Assembly (NCBI GenBank): GCA_902515565.1
Contig: CABXVR010000001.1
Location: 62,001-126,000, forward strand
Source of the DNA: an uncultured Bacteroidota bacterium
GTDB taxonomy: Bacteria > Bacteroidota > Bacteroidia > Flavobacteriales > Flavobacteriaceae
Reading direction: 5' to 3'
DNA: 64,000 nucleotides
The notes under the pieces are model-generated. The model was not told the DNA's origin. It did not search any database and worked only from the letters and a program-made list of their open reading frames with translations. Position 1 is the stretch's first letter. Every line of letters starts with the position of its first letter. Positions 39,339 through 50,399 of the stretch are shown one piece after another. A program made the position numbers and the translations under genes.

Positions 39339-39669
39339 TAAATTTTTTAAAAACCCCTAAAAACCCCTTTTTAACAAAGTCAAAAGACGCTATTTCTTTT
39401 CCTAAATAAACAAAAACTAAAGAATGTCCTAAGAAAACTTTTTCTTCGGAAAAACTAAGCCTAAAAACCTCTCTCATTAAGCGCTTGGTTTTATTTCGGT
39501 CTACAGCCCTAATGAGATTTTTTTTACCAACGGTAAAAGCGACACTTGATTTTTCTTGGGCGCTATTTTTAACAAAAAAGAGCTTAATAGGAAAAGAAGA
39601 AAAGCCAGACCCGTTGTCAAAAACAAAACTTATTTCTTTTTTTGATTTTAGCCGCTCAAATTGTTGCAT
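39322..39669 (-). CDS. rnpA: Ribonuclease P protein component
   Basis: RLKSKKEISFVFDNG, VGKKNLIRAVDRNKTKRLMREVFR. Confidence 0.9.
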   Translation of the reverse strand: MQQFERLKSKKEISFVFDNGSGFSSFPIKLFFVKNSAQEKSSVAFTVGKKNLIRAVDRNKTKRLMREVFRLSFSEEKVFLGHSLVFVYLGKEIASFDFVKKGFLGVFKKFIANKK

Positions 39670-39711
39670 AGACGCCGAAGTTATAGGCTGTTAAAGGTAT
39701 AAATAAAAAAC

Positions 39712-41529
39712 CTAAATAGAGTTGTTTGTTTGGTCTACGTCTGCGCTCTTATTTAAAGGGTCAATAGTAACCCCCACAACCGCGTCACCATCAACACAAA
39801 TATCAAAACTATAGTTTTTCTTAGCCCAACTCCAAGGCCTCAAAAGAACCACACCGCTATCTAGTGGCTTGTGTCCACGACTCATCAGCAGAGGAATGTG
39901 ATACTCTTTAATCATGCCGCTCATAAACTCAACCTCCACATCATTAGAAATAGCCATCTCTCCTTTTCTATTCATCATAATAGTAACCGACTTACAGTCC
40001 TCAGCATCATTCTTCACAACACTTTTTACGGAGTAGTCTATTGTTTTTGTGGTTTGCCCCCAATCCATTAAATACCAATCGAGCTCTTGACCGCTTACTT
40101 TTTCCGCAACCCTTATAAAGTCTTCTGGGTTAGGATGGGAAAACACATAAGTAGTATAATATTTTTTTAAAACCTTTGAAAGCGCTTTTTCACCTATAAC
40201 ATAACCTAGTTGTGATAAAAAGATAGACCCCTTATCATAAGAAGACATGCCATATCCTTTGCTGCTTGAAAAACGATCAGCGTGAGTCGTTAAAGGCTCC
40301 TCATTTCCTGTACGAACAAAGTTAAAGTAATCAACATAAGCCCGGCGGTTTGCAAGCGCAAGTCCTTTTTTCAAAATTACATTTTCTGCATTATCACTTA
40401 TGTAGCTTGTAAACCCTTCGTCCATCCAAGCGTGCTTAGACTCGTTTGTGGCCAATAAAAACTGAAACCAAGTATGTGCAATTTCATGAGATATAACTCC
40501 AGCCAGACTATTAAAGTTGCGAACCCCACCAATAAAAGTACACATTGCGTACTCCATTCCACCATCCCCCGCAAGAATAACCGAGTACTGCTTGTAAGGA
40601 TAAGGGCCAATGTTTTCTATAAAATATTGCATAAACATCACCGAGTAGGGTTGAACAATTTTCCAGTTTTCAGAGTATTTATCTTCTTGTTTATAAAAAA
40701 AATGCATTTTTGGTCCGCCAGGCACATCAACAATGTCGTGCACATACTCAGTGTCTGCGGCCCAACTGAAATCATGAACATTTGGTGCTAAAAAATGCCA
40801 GGAAATTTTATCTGATTCGTAAGGTTTTTTAAGCTCAGCATAGCCGTGCCCAACTTCTTCAGGGTTTTGTAAATAACCCGAACCAGCAACAGTATATTTA
40901 TTATCTATGTTAATTGTAACATCAAAATCACCCCAGACGCCGTAAAATTCACGCCCCAAGTAAGGGTTGGCATGCCATCCTTGATTGTCATATTCACACA
41001 GTTTTGGATACCACTGAGCCATGGAAAAATCAATACCGTCTTTACTGTCTTTTCCAGCTCTTCGAACAAGCTTAGGAGTATCAACTTCAAAACGCATGCT
41101 TAGTGTTGTTTTCTCACCAGGCAAAAGAGGTTTTTTTAAAGAAGCTTCTAAAATCGTTTCTTGATTTTTTAGCGTAAGCAAAAAGCCGTCTTGTAATAGC
41201 TCTAAAACACGAACATCCCCAAAATCTTTGTTTTCTAATGAAAGAGTTTTTTTAGAAATCCCCCTATCATCATCCTTAATTTCAGAAGCTTTTACTTGCA
41301 TCTCACTTCCAGGTTTGAACGCATTAAAATACAAATGATAAAAAACTCTTGATATTGTATCAGAAGAGTTGTTGGTATAAACAAGCTCCTGTGTACCCGA
41401 ATAACTTCTGTTTTCAGCATCAACATCAACTACCATTTTGTAAGACACGTGCTGTTGCCACCTACCTCCATCTTTGTCAGAACAAGAGCAAACCAATAAT
41501 ACCAAAAAAAGAGTTCTAAAAAATTTCAT
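39712..41529 (-). CDS. M1 family metallopeptidase (lipoprotein)
   Basis: Lipobox LVCSC; GGMEYAMCTFIGG; VISHEIAHTWFQFLLATNESKHAWMDEGFTSYI (HExxH..E). Confidence 0.93.
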   Translation of the reverse strand: MKFFRTLFLVLLVCSCSDKDGGRWQQHVSYKMVVDVDAENRSYSGTQELVYTNNSSDTISRVFYHLYFNAFKPGSEMQVKASEIKDDDRGISKKTLSLENKDFGDVRVLELLQDGFLLTLKNQETILEASLKKPLLPGEKTTLSMRFEVDTPKLVRRAGKDSKDGIDFSMAQWYPKLCEYDNQGWHANPYLGREFYGVWGDFDVTINIDNKYTVAGSGYLQNPEEVGHGYAELKKPYESDKISWHFLAPNVHDFSWAADTEYVHDIVDVPGGPKMHFFYKQEDKYSENWKIVQPYSVMFMQYFIENIGPYPYKQYSVILAGDGGMEYAMCTFIGGVRNFNSLAGVISHEIAHTWFQFLLATNESKHAWMDEGFTSYISDNAENVILKKGLALANRRAYVDYFNFVRTGNEEPLTTHADRFSSSKGYGMSSYDKGSIFLSQLGYVIGEKALSKVLKKYYTTYVFSHPNPEDFIRVAEKVSGQELDWYLMDWGQTTKTIDYSVKSVVKNDAEDCKSVTIMMNRKGEMAISNDVEVEFMSGMIKEYHIPLLMSRGHKPLDSGVVLLRPWSWAKKNYSFDICVDGDAVVGVTIDPLNKSADVDQTNNSI

Positions 41530-42367
41530 TACATTTTAAAATTTGGTTAATACGCACGCCTTTCTCTGTTCTTTTTAACGAAACAATCTCATTAACACTA
41601 TCGTGCTCAAGGAGCAAAAGAACGTTATTCTCCAATGCGTAATTTAAAAACAAATCTTTTTCTTTAAGCGTTATTAACGGTCTTACATCGTAACCCATTA
41701 CGTAAGGAAGAGGAACATGGCCAGCTGTTGGAATAAGGTCACCAGCAAAAGCAATTTTTTGCCCTTTATATGACAAGATAGGGAGCATTTGTTTTTCTGT
41801 GTGCCCGTCCGCATAAAAGACCTCAAAACCAAGCTCATCGGCAAAAGAGAACTGCCCGCTTGATGTAGAAAGAAAGTTTAGATTTCCAGTTTCTTCAATT
41901 GGAAACAGGTTCTCTTTTAAAAAAGAAGCAACCTCTCGCTTATTTGGATTAACAGCCCAGTTCCAGTGATTTTTATTAGTCCAATAAATCGCATTTTTAA
42001 AAACAGGCTCGAAACCAGAACCATTTCTTTTTATTGCCCCGCCACAATGGTCAAAATGAAGGTGTGTAAAAAAAACATCAGTAACATCCTCCAAAGAAAA
42101 ACCAGCATTATTAATTGAACGTTCTAATGTGTCTTCTCCCCATAAAGAGTAATAGCTAAAAAATTTTTCGCTTTGTTTGTTGCCCATCCCCGCGTCAATT
42201 AAAACAAGCCTTTTGCCGTCTTCAATTAATAAGCAACGAGCCGCAATATCAATTAAGTTATTTTGGTCAGCAGGGTTGGTCTTATTCCAAATTGTTTTAG
42301 GAACAGCGCCAAACATTGCACCTCCATCTAATTTAAAATTTCCAGCATTAACAGCATGTAGATTCAT
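41516..42367 (-). CDS. MBL-fold metallo-hydrolase
   Basis: FFTHLHFDHCGGAI, FYADGHTEKQMLP, FAGDLIPT. Confidence 0.9.
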   Translation of the reverse strand: MNLHAVNAGNFKLDGGAMFGAVPKTIWNKTNPADQNNLIDIAARCLLIEDGKRLVLIDAGMGNKQSEKFFSYYSLWGEDTLERSINNAGFSLEDVTDVFFTHLHFDHCGGAIKRNGSGFEPVFKNAIYWTNKNHWNWAVNPNKREVASFLKENLFPIEETGNLNFLSTSSGQFSFADELGFEVFYADGHTEKQMLPILSYKGQKIAFAGDLIPTAGHVPLPYVMGYDVRPLITLKEKDLFLNYALENNVLLLLEHDSVNEIVSLKRTEKGVRINQILKCNEIF

Positions 42368-42410
42368 TTAATAAGAATATTTACTATTTTTATAAATATA
42401 AAACAATATT

Positions 42411-44609
42411 TTGAAGAAGCTAGAAAGAAGTTTGTCTCTACCCTCTGTTATAGCGATTAGCCTGGGAGGAATGTTAGGAAGTGGAATATTTGTCCTGCCA
42501 GGCTTAGCCGCAGCACAGACAGGCCCTTCAGTTTGGCTTGCCTATTTAATAGCTGCGATTTGTATTTTACCTGCAGCGCTTTCAAAATCTGAATTAGCGA
42601 CGGCAATGCCTTCATCTGGAGGCACTTATGTTTATATTGAAAGGGCTTTTGGCCCATTGTTTGGAACGATTTCAGGCCTTGGATTGTGGCTTTCAATGTT
42701 ATTAAAAAGCTCTTTTGCTCTTGTTGGTTTTGGAGCATACATGTTGGTTTTGATTGATCTTGACGAGAGCTATATTAAATATATCGCCCTTGTCTTTTTG
42801 GCATTTATTTTTGTTTTAAATGTCACGGGCGCCAAGAAAGCAGGAAAGGTTCAGCTCTATATTGTTACCGTTAGCGTTCTCTTTTTAATTGCCCTTTCTT
42901 TTTTTGGTTTGCAAAACATTAACCCAGACTTTTTAACACCTTTTTTAACCGAGGGAGACAAAGGTTTGTTATATACAATAGCCTTTGTTTATATTTCTTA
43001 CTCTGGAGTAACAAAAGTTGCCGCGATCGCCGAAGAAATAAAAAACCCTTCCAAAAACCTGCCACTATCAATGCTCGCTTCTTTGGTATTGATAACGGCA
43101 ATTTACGTGGTGGTTTCTTTTGTCTTAGTGTCTAACATTCCGGTTTCAGAGCTTGCCACAGACATTAAACCAATATTCACAATCGCCGACAAGCTCGGCG
43201 GATACACCATAGGAATAATTGCAGCTGTGGTTGGAGTGCTCACCCTTATTTCTACTGCTAACGCAGGAGTTTTGGCGGCATCTCGTTTTCCTTTTGCAAT
43301 GTCAAGGGACAGTTTGTTGCCGGAGTTTATGAGTAGGGTTAGTGAAAAATTTAAAACACCAGTCATAACCATAGCAATTACTTGTGTTGGGATGATGCTT
43401 GTTATTGTTTTTTTAGATGTTGTTAAAATCGCCAAACTTGCAAGCGCCTTCAAAGTAATGATGTTTATTTCTGTAAACATGTCTGTTATTATTTTAAGAG
43501 AAACTTCTGCTCAGTGGTACAAGCCAAAATATAAATCACCACTCTACCCGTGGATCCAGATCTTTGGGATAATAACTGGGTTTTTCCTTCTTTTCTACCT
43601 TGGGCTCATTCCTTTTCTTGCAATTGGCGCAATTTTCTTAATTGGCGCAATAATTTATGCGTTTTCAAACAAAGAAAACACAAGAACAGGTGTTTTGAAA
43701 AAATATGGACACAGGCCAGCCTTGTATCTTTTCTACACTAAGAAAAAGCAAGAAGAAATTGAAACCAAAAGAATTGAAGAGGTAGACAAAAATTTAGACG
43801 GCTCTCTAAACCCAGAAGCAGGAGTTGTTGTCCCTCTTCTAGGAAATGAACAATCAGCAGAAACGCTAGTGGAAATTGCCGCAGCAATAAACAAAAAAGA
43901 AACGATACAAGCCGTTAACATTACAGAAGTTCCAAATCAAACTTTTTTAGATGCATTTATGAAAGACGACCCAAAAATTATTTCTCTAGAGAGAAGAATT
44001 TCAGGACTTTCTAAAAGCAAAAACATAAATGTAGATTTTGAGGCTGTTGTAACCCACGAGCTCTCTGACACAATAGACCAATTAGGCAGTCAAACCAATT
44101 GCGACTGGCTTGTAATGGGCTGGAACGGAAGAGCCCATAGCGGAATATTGGTTAGTAATCCAATAGGATGGCTTCTTACAAACATTAAGTCTGATTTTGC
44201 ACTATTCAAAGACAACGGCGTAAGATATATTAGCAAGGTTCTTTTAGCTTTAAGGCCAGGCAGAAAAGACAAAAACTTTTTAGCTGTAGCGGAAAGGATA
44301 TGCGCCTTTTATGGGGCAGAACTTACCCTGTTACACGTTGTTTCAGAGCAAACGGCAAAGAATAAGATACAAGCTATTAGAAAGAAATCTCTTGGTCTTG
44401 TTTCAAAAATCAAAACCGAAAGCGATGTGCAAATATTAAAAAGCAACAACCCGATAGACACAATCTCTAATCAGTCTGCAGGATATGACCTTTTAATATT
44501 AGGAACCCCACAAAAAGACAACTGGATAAGCGTTTTATTTGGAACAGGAAAGGATAAGTTTACAGAAAAATCAGCATGTTCAGTACTAAGGCTTACAATG
44601 AAAGACTAG
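42411..44609 (+). CDS. APC-family amino acid permease fused to C-terminal UspA-like domains (TTG start)
   Basis: [35 protein letters not shown]-term [34 protein letters not shown] and DLLILGTPQ. Confidence 0.88.
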   Translation: MKKLERSLSLPSVIAISLGGMLGSGIFVLPGLAAAQTGPSVWLAYLIAAICILPAALSKSELATAMPSSGGTYVYIERAFGPLFGTISGLGLWLSMLLKSSFALVGFGAYMLVLIDLDESYIKYIALVFLAFIFVLNVTGAKKAGKVQLYIVTVSVLFLIALSFFGLQNINPDFLTPFLTEGDKGLLYTIAFVYISYSGVTKVAAIAEEIKNPSKNLPLSMLASLVLITAIYVVVSFVLVSNIPVSELATDIKPIFTIADKLGGYTIGIIAAVVGVLTLISTANAGVLAASRFPFAMSRDSLLPEFMSRVSEKFKTPVITIAITCVGMMLVIVFLDVVKIAKLASAFKVMMFISVNMSVIILRETSAQWYKPKYKSPLYPWIQIFGIITGFFLLFYLGLIPFLAIGAIFLIGAIIYAFSNKENTRTGVLKKYGHRPALYLFYTKKKQEEIETKRIEEVDKNLDGSLNPEAGVVVPLLGNEQSAETLVEIAAAINKKETIQAVNITEVPNQTFLDAFMKDDPKIISLERRISGLSKSKNINVDFEAVVTHELSDTIDQLGSQTNCDWLVMGWNGRAHSGILVSNPIGWLLTNIKSDFALFKDNGVRYISKVLLALRPGRKDKNFLAVAERICAFYGAELTLLHVVSEQTAKNKIQAIRKKSLGLVSKIKTESDVQILKSNNPIDTISNQSAGYDLLILGTPQKDNWISVLFGTGKDKFTEKSACSVLRLTMKD

Positions 44610-46402
44610 TCGTTTAGCTTTAAAACAGCCATAAAAGCTTCTTGAGGAATCTCCACATTTCCCACTTGACGCATACGCTTTTTTCCTTTCTTTTGTTTTT
44701 CTAAAAGCTTTCTTTTTCTTGAAATATCACCACCATAACACTTTGCAGTTACATCTTTTCGAAGCGCTTTTATGGTTTCTCTTGAAATTATTTTAGCTCC
44801 AATTGCAGCCTGAATAGGAACATCAAACTGTTGACGAGGAATAAGTTCCTTTAGCTTTTCACACATTTTTTTTCCTATTGATTGAGCGCTACTTGCGTGT
44901 ATTAGGGCCGAAAGAGCATCAACAGGCTGAGAGTTTAACAAAATATCCACTCTAACTAACCTAGAAGTTTGCATGCCTATAGGAGAATAATCAAAAGAAG
45001 CATAACCTCTAGACACGGTTTTTAATCTATCGTAAAAATCAAAAACAATTTCAGCTAACGGCATATCAAAAGTTAACTCAACCCTCTGAGTTGTTAAATA
45101 AGTCTGGTTTTTTATTAAACCTCTTTTGTCTATACATAGCGACATAACGTTGCCAACATAATCTGCTTTTGTAATAATCGTGGCCTTAATAAAAGGCTCT
45201 TCAACTCTGTCAAGAGTAGAGGGGTCAGGCAAGTCAGAAGGGTTATTAACAGTTACGGGCAAGTCCATGTTTTTTCTAGTATAGGCCAAATAAGAAACGT
45301 TAGGAACCGTTGTAATTACTGTCATTCCAAACTCTCTTTCTAATCTTTCTTGAATAATTTCCATATGCAGCATTCCTAAAAAACCACACCTAAACCCAAA
45401 ACCAAGGGCGGCTGAGCTTTCTGGAACAAAAACTAATGACGCATCATTTAGCTGAAGCTTTTCCATAGAGTTTCTAAGCTCTTCATAATCTTCTGTATCT
45501 ACGGGATAAATGCCAGCAAAAACCATAGGCTTTACGTCCTCAAAACCTTCAACAGCATTTAAAGTAGGGCTTTTTGAGTCAGTAATTGTGTCTCCAACCT
45601 TTACTTCTTTAGCCTCTTTAATTCCTGTTATAAGATAGCCAACATCTCCAGCAAAAATTTCAGGTTTTGGATTTTGCTTTAAGTTTAAAGTTCCCACTTC
45701 GTCAGCGCCGTAAGTTTTTCCTGTAGCTATAAATTTAACCTGTTGGTTTTTCTTAATACTACCATTGATTACTCTAAAATATGTTTCCACGCCCCTAAAA
45801 GGGTTGTAAACAGAATCAAAGATTAGCGCTTGTAAAGGCTCGTCATAACTTCCCACAGGAGCGGGAATAACATCGATAATTGCATTTATAATATCTTCTA
45901 TACCAAGACCTGTTTTTGCGCTAGCAGGAATAACTTCTTCAGCAGTACACCCGAGTAAATCAACAATATCGTCTGTAACTTCATCTGGGTTTGCGCTTGG
46001 TAAATCGACCTTGTTCAAAACAGGAATTATTTCTAAATCATTTTCAAGCGCTAAATATAAATTAGAGATGGTCTGCGCCTGAATGCTTTGTGCAGCATCA
46101 ACAATTAAAAGCGCACCCTCACAAGCGGCTATTGATCTTGAAACTTCATAAGAAAAGTCAACATGACCAGGAGTATCAATTAGATTTAACACATAGTCAA
46201 CTCCATTTCTTTGATAATTCATTTGAACAGCATGAGACTTTATGGTGATTCCTCTTTCTCTTTCAAGATCCATGTTGTCAAGCAGCTGGTCTTGCTTTTC
46301 TCTATCCGAAACAGACCCGGTAAATTCTAACAGCCTATCTGCAAGCGTGCTTTTTCCGTGGTCAATATGAGCTATAATACAAAAGTTTCTAATGTTCTCC
46401 AT
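44606..46402 (-). CDS. lepA: Elongation factor 4
   Basis: [71 protein letters not shown]. Confidence 0.97.
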   Translation of the reverse strand: MENIRNFCIIAHIDHGKSTLADRLLEFTGSVSDREKQDQLLDNMDLERERGITIKSHAVQMNYQRNGVDYVLNLIDTPGHVDFSYEVSRSIAACEGALLIVDAAQSIQAQTISNLYLALENDLEIIPVLNKVDLPSANPDEVTDDIVDLLGCTAEEVIPASAKTGLGIEDIINAIIDVIPAPVGSYDEPLQALIFDSVYNPFRGVETYFRVINGSIKKNQQVKFIATGKTYGADEVGTLNLKQNPKPEIFAGDVGYLITGIKEAKEVKVGDTITDSKSPTLNAVEGFEDVKPMVFAGIYPVDTEDYEELRNSMEKLQLNDASLVFVPESSAALGFGFRCGFLGMLHMEIIQERLEREFGMTVITTVPNVSYLAYTRKNMDLPVTVNNPSDLPDPSTLDRVEEPFIKATIITKADYVGNVMSLCIDKRGLIKNQTYLTTQRVELTFDMPLAEIVFDFYDRLKTVSRGYASFDYSPIGMQTSRLVRVDILLNSQPVDALSALIHASSAQSIGKKMCEKLKELIPRQQFDVPIQAAIGAKIISRETIKALRKDVTAKCYGGDISRKRKLLEKQKKGKKRMRQVGNVEIPQEAFMAVLKLND

Positions 46403-46498
46403 TAAAGTCTATGCAATTTGATGCAAGGCACAAAAGTACATAAAAATTAACCATTATTGACGGAAGAATAAACACAAAAATCATATTATATTGTTCAG

Positions 46499-46506
46499 TA
46501 TATTTG
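46499..46506 (+). promoter_or_regulatory. Bacteroidota -7 element TATATTTG upstream of dusB
   Basis: Exact TAnnTTTG, 28 nt upstream of ATG at 46535. Confidence 0.4.
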
Positions 46507-46534
46507 TAATCAAAATAATATTAATATTGTTTAG

Positions 46535-47527
46535 ATGGTCAAAATTGGAGACATTGAATTACCTGACTTTCCTTTGCTATTAGCCCCAATGGAAGACGTT
46601 AGCGACCCGCCTTTTCGAGCGCTATGCAAGGAAAACGGAGCAGACGTTGTTTACACAGAGTTTATTTCCAGTGAAGGCCTTATTCGTGACGCCGTAAAAA
46701 GCACAATGAAGTTGGACATTTATGAAAAGGAGAGACCTGTAGGTATACAAATTTTTGGAGCAAACCTAGACTCTATGCTCAAGTCTGTAGAAATTGTTGA
46801 GAAATCAAACCCGGACATCATTGATATTAACTTTGGATGTCCTGTTAAAAAGGTAGTTTCAAAAGGAGCTGGAGCTGGTATTTTAAAAGATCTTGACTTA
46901 ATGGAAAGTCTAACTCGAGAGATGGTTAAAAGAACTCACCTTCCAATAACAGTTAAAACAAGATTAGGCTGGGACGAAAACAGTATAAAAATAGTCGAGG
47001 CAGCAGAAAGACTTCAAGACGTTGGATGCAAAGCAATTTCAATTCACGGCAGAACTAGAGCACAAATGTACAAAGGAGACGCAGATTGGACCGAAATAGA
47101 AAAAGTTAAAAACAATCAAAGAATGCATATCCCAATATTCGCAAATGGAGATATAAACACCCCGGAAAGAGCAATGCTTATAAGAGACCATTATGGTTTA
47201 GATGGAGCTATGATAGGCAGAGCTAGTATTGGCAACCCATGGTTTTTTAATCAAGTAAAACACTTTTTTAAAACAGGAGAACACTTGCCTGCTGTTTCAA
47301 TAAAAGAAAGAGTTGCTGCTGCAAGAAAACACCTCGAAATGTCTATAGATTGGAAAGGCGAAAGATTAGGGGTATTTGAAACAAGAAGGCATTACACCAA
47401 CTATTTTAAAGGTATACAAGATTTTAAACCTTTCAGGCAAAAACTTGTTACCAGCGATGATTCTGTAGATGTTTTTGCAACCCTTGATGAAATCTACGAA
47501 AAGTTTAATTCTTATGAGTTTGCCTAA
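46535..47527 (+). CDS. dusB: tRNA-dihydrouridine synthase
   Basis: LLAPMEDVSDPPFRALCKENGADVVYTEF, DINFGCPVKKVVSKGAGAGIL, TVKTRLGWDE, AISIHGRTRAQMY. Confidence 0.94.
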   Translation: MVKIGDIELPDFPLLLAPMEDVSDPPFRALCKENGADVVYTEFISSEGLIRDAVKSTMKLDIYEKERPVGIQIFGANLDSMLKSVEIVEKSNPDIIDINFGCPVKKVVSKGAGAGILKDLDLMESLTREMVKRTHLPITVKTRLGWDENSIKIVEAAERLQDVGCKAISIHGRTRAQMYKGDADWTEIEKVKNNQRMHIPIFANGDINTPERAMLIRDHYGLDGAMIGRASIGNPWFFNQVKHFFKTGEHLPAVSIKERVAAARKHLEMSIDWKGERLGVFETRRHYTNYFKGIQDFKPFRQKLVTSDDSVDVFATLDEIYEKFNSYEFA

Positions 47528-48723
47528 GCTTTTCCCACAAGCTCTTTGGATACCACACTAGACGAAATCTTAGAAGCGACACTCCCAAGAGCCAATATTG
47601 TAACACTTACAATTAGAAAAGTAGAAAGCTCTATGCTTACGGGATATGTAAGGGACGATGTTATCATAAAAACAGAAAAGTTTTGTTGTATTAACATTAA
47701 AAGAAATCCAAGAAATAGCCCTGTTACCCCGCCCAGCAAAGTAATAATTAAGCCCTGGTAATAAAATATTTTTTTAATCTCATTATGAGTCGCTCCAGAA
47801 TTATATAGCGTTTTAAGGTTGTTTCTTTTTTCAAGAACCATAATAATTATTGAGCTAATCAAGTTAAAAAGAGCAATTATAAGCACTAGTGTAAATACTA
47901 AATAAACAGCAATCTGCTCAGTATTAAGCATTTTGTATAATGTGTCGTTTAGCTGTTTTTTTGTCTTTACCTTAAACTCAGAGCCAAGCTTAGATCTTAA
48001 TAAATTAGCTGTCTCTTCAGATTTTAAAGGGTCTATTAATATAATTTCTATGGAACTTATTTGATTTTCAGCATACCCTAATAGTTCTTGAAGGTCCTTA
48101 AGTCCTGTGTAAATAAGCGAAAAATCCAAAGCTTCATTAATTTCAAACAATCCAACATTTACAACAGTTAGTTTTGAAAAAGAACCACCAATCGAAAGAA
48201 TTTGTTTTTTTCCAGGCTTAGGGGCATACAGCGTTATTCCTTTTGAATAATCATAAACCCCGTAAGACAGTTTATTGGCAATGCCCCAACCAGAAACAAT
48301 TTGATTTGAGCCAGAAATCCACTCTCCATCAAATAAAATTGAATCAATAGTTTTTGAAGGAAAAAACTCGGAGACACCTTTTGCAGAAACAATATCTCCA
48401 GTTTCGTTAGTAGATAAAAAAACATTTTCTTCAACTGTTTTGGAATAGGTTAAAAGATTGTCTAGCTGTAAAACATCTTTTAGCAAAGAATCATTAATTA
48501 CAAATGTTTTTGTTTTAACAGGAACAACCTTTAGATCAGGATCGACAAAAGAAGTGAAGGCTAAACTGTAATCTTTAAGACCATTAAAACCACATAGAAC
48601 AATAAAAAGCGCCGCAGCCCCTACAACAACTCCAAGCCCAGCCAGTTTAGACATAAAATTCACAGCATTATTAGAGCTCTTAGAAAATAGGTATCGTTTT
48701 GCTATATAATAAGAGAAATTCAA
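47524..48723 (-). CDS. ABC transporter permease (FtsX/LolE-like)
   Basis: N-term YIAKRYLFSKSSNNAVNFMSKLAGLGVVVGAAALFIV; C-term FtsX helices. Confidence 0.87.
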   Translation of the reverse strand: MNFSYYIAKRYLFSKSSNNAVNFMSKLAGLGVVVGAAALFIVLCGFNGLKDYSLAFTSFVDPDLKVVPVKTKTFVINDSLLKDVLQLDNLLTYSKTVEENVFLSTNETGDIVSAKGVSEFFPSKTIDSILFDGEWISGSNQIVSGWGIANKLSYGVYDYSKGITLYAPKPGKKQILSIGGSFSKLTVVNVGLFEINEALDFSLIYTGLKDLQELLGYAENQISSIEIILIDPLKSEETANLLRSKLGSEFKVKTKKQLNDTLYKMLNTEQIAVYLVFTLVLIIALFNLISSIIIMVLEKRNNLKTLYNSGATHNEIKKIFYYQGLIITLLGGVTGLFLGFLLMLIQQNFSVFMITSSLTYPVSIELSTFLIVSVTILALGSVASKISSSVVSKELVGKA

Positions 48724-48730
48724 GAGCTAC

Positions 48731-49099
48731 TTATTTTAATGGATTAATCGGATTGTCAACTCCTTTTAGTGATTGGTCAATTTTTTCAATATAATCTAAA
48801 GAGTCGTCTATAAAAAACATAAAGTTTGGGGTCCTTCGTAATTGGTGTTTTGTTCTTTGAGAGACTTCGTGTTTAATTAACGGGGTGTTTACTTTAATGC
48901 CAGTAAGAATTTCTTGCCCCTTATCAGATGGAAAAACACTTAAATGTACTTTTGCGATAGAAAGATCTGTAGTCACAGAAACTTTAGAAACGGAAATGAT
49001 GATTCCTTTTAGACCCCCTTTTCTAGCAGCTCCTTGAAGAATATCTGCTAAGTCTTGTTGAAGAATTTTAGAAATCTTTTTTTGTCTATTACTTTCCAT
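48731..49099 (-). CDS. rbfA: 30S ribosome-binding factor
   Basis: SNRQKKISKILQQDLADIL; SVTTDLSIAKVHLSVFP; RRTPNFMFFIDDSLDYIEKID. Confidence 0.93.
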   Translation of the reverse strand: MESNRQKKISKILQQDLADILQGAARKGGLKGIIISVSKVSVTTDLSIAKVHLSVFPSDKGQEILTGIKVNTPLIKHEVSQRTKHQLRRTPNFMFFIDDSLDYIEKIDQSLKGVDNPINPLK

Positions 49100-49165
49100 T
49101 TGGTAAAAATAAACATTTACAAGATGAAATAATTAAAACAAATTTTTTTAATTTAATTTAGTGAT

Positions 49166-49579
49166 ATGATTAATAAAGTAGAACACCTAGGGATTGCCGT
49201 TAAAGACATTGATTCATCCAATAAGCTTTTTTCAAAACTTTTAGGAAAACAGCACTATAAATTAGAGTCTGTAGGCTCCGAATCAGTAATTACGTCTTTT
49301 TTTAAAGTCGGAGATCAAAAAATAGAATTACTACAATCAACAGACAATAACGGCCCAATCGCAAAGTTTATTAATAAGAGAAAAGAAGGGCTTCATCATC
49401 TTGCTTTTCATGTAGACAGCATTTTAGAAGAGGTAAAAAGATTAAAAAAAGAAGGCTTCGAGTTCATTTCAGAAACCCCAAAAAAAGGTGCAGACAATAA
49501 AATAATTGTGTTTTTACATCCAAAAACAACCAACGGAGTCTTAATTGAATTGTGCCAAAACACAGAGAAGAAACAATAG
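49166..49579 (+). CDS. mce: Methylmalonyl-CoA epimerase
   Basis: KVEHLGIAVKDIDSSNKLFSKLLG; GLHHLAFHVDSI; HPKTTNGVLIELCQ. Confidence 0.93.
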   Translation: MINKVEHLGIAVKDIDSSNKLFSKLLGKQHYKLESVGSESVITSFFKVGDQKIELLQSTDNNGPIAKFINKRKEGLHHLAFHVDSILEEVKRLKKEGFEFISETPKKGADNKIIVFLHPKTTNGVLIELCQNTEKKQ

Positions 49580-49629
49580 CATTCTTTTTCTAGTATTAAA
49601 AAAATGTATTAATATTGCACCCTATTACG

Positions 49630-49703
49630 GGTCCTATAGCTCAGTTGGTTAGAGCACTTGACTCATAATCAAGTGGTCCCTGGTTCGAGTCCAGGTGGGA
49701 CCA
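49630..49703 (+). tRNA. tRNA with CAU anticodon (Met or lysidine-type Ile2)
   Basis: Acceptor GGTCCTA/TGGGACC, D-stem GCTC/GAGC, anticodon arm CTTGA-CTCATAA-TCAAG, T-arm CCTGGTTCGAGTCCAGG. Confidence 0.94.
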
Positions 49704-49710
49704 CCCTTAA

Positions 49711-49737
49711 AACCCCTCTTCTTGAGGGGTTTTTTCT
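49711..49737 (+). terminator. Intrinsic terminator after tRNA(CAU)
   Basis: AACCCCTC - ttctt - GAGGGGTT followed by a T-run. Confidence 0.85.
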
Positions 49738-49777
49738 TCTATAACCAGTCTCGAAAAGCTCCTAAAAGCATCTACTA

Positions 49778-49978
49778 CTAATTGACAATAAGAAAGAGAA
49801 ATAGAAGTATTATATTTGACATAGACAGTCTAATTAAACTTAAATCATCATTAAAATCACTCCATTTAAGTTGTCTAATTTCTTGATGAGGTCTTAATAA
49901 ACAACCATAGGTTGGACTTCACGATGCATCAACAGGCTTGAGTCCTAAAGGGTAAATATATTCTTCAGATGGTTTGAG
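49778..49978 (-). pseudogene. Decayed tyrosine recombinase (integrase) fragment
   Basis: Minus-strand translation LKPSEEYIYPLGLKPVDAS*SPTYGCLLRPHQEIRQLKWSDFNDDLSLIRLSMSN...*; RPHQEIRxLKWSDF matches the Arg-I box of Bacteroidota phage-type integrases; internal stop, no intact ORF. Confidence 0.6.
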
Positions 49979-50000
49979 TAAAAATTAAATGTCGTAAATT

Positions 50001-50399
50001 GTGGTTATGAAAAAGCTTCCATACATATTTTTGGCACTAAGCTTAGTATTTGGATGCAGTGACGATGATAAAGATTCAACATTAGTGCTTTTAAATAACA
50101 TCAATGAAGATTTTACTCTAACTCAATTAAGTTTTTATGGTTATGAGTTTTCTGACCTTAATCTTCAGTACGGGGAATCACATGAGTACACCCTTAATGA
50201 AGGCTTGAGTTTCGTTAACGAGGGCGAAACTGTCATTACAGTTTCTGTAAATTATATGTGTAGCTCAGAAACCTGGACTGCGATTAATGCAATAGATTTC
50301 AAAGAAGGTTCACAGACCACAATTTCATTAACGTACGATATGAATTGTGGCGGAATAACCAATGCGTCGGGATATTGTAGTGACGTTTGCATTCAATGA
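50001..50399 (+). CDS. Small lipoprotein of unknown function (start GTG 50001 or ATG 50007)
   Basis: MKKLPYIFLALSLVFGCSDDDK lipobox; Cys-containing C-terminus. Confidence 0.7.
   Translation: MVMKKLPYIFLALSLVFGCSDDDKDSTLVLLNNINEDFTLTQLSFYGYEFSDLNLQYGESHEYTLNEGLSFVNEGETVITVSVNYMCSSETWTAINAIDFKEGSQTTISLTYDMNCGGITNASGYCSDVCIQ

Noticed and set aside
41441-41456. CACGTG hexamer (gacacgtgctg) within the M1 peptidase gene
   Set aside because: Only the 6-bp core matches; flanks do not fit the parS consensus.
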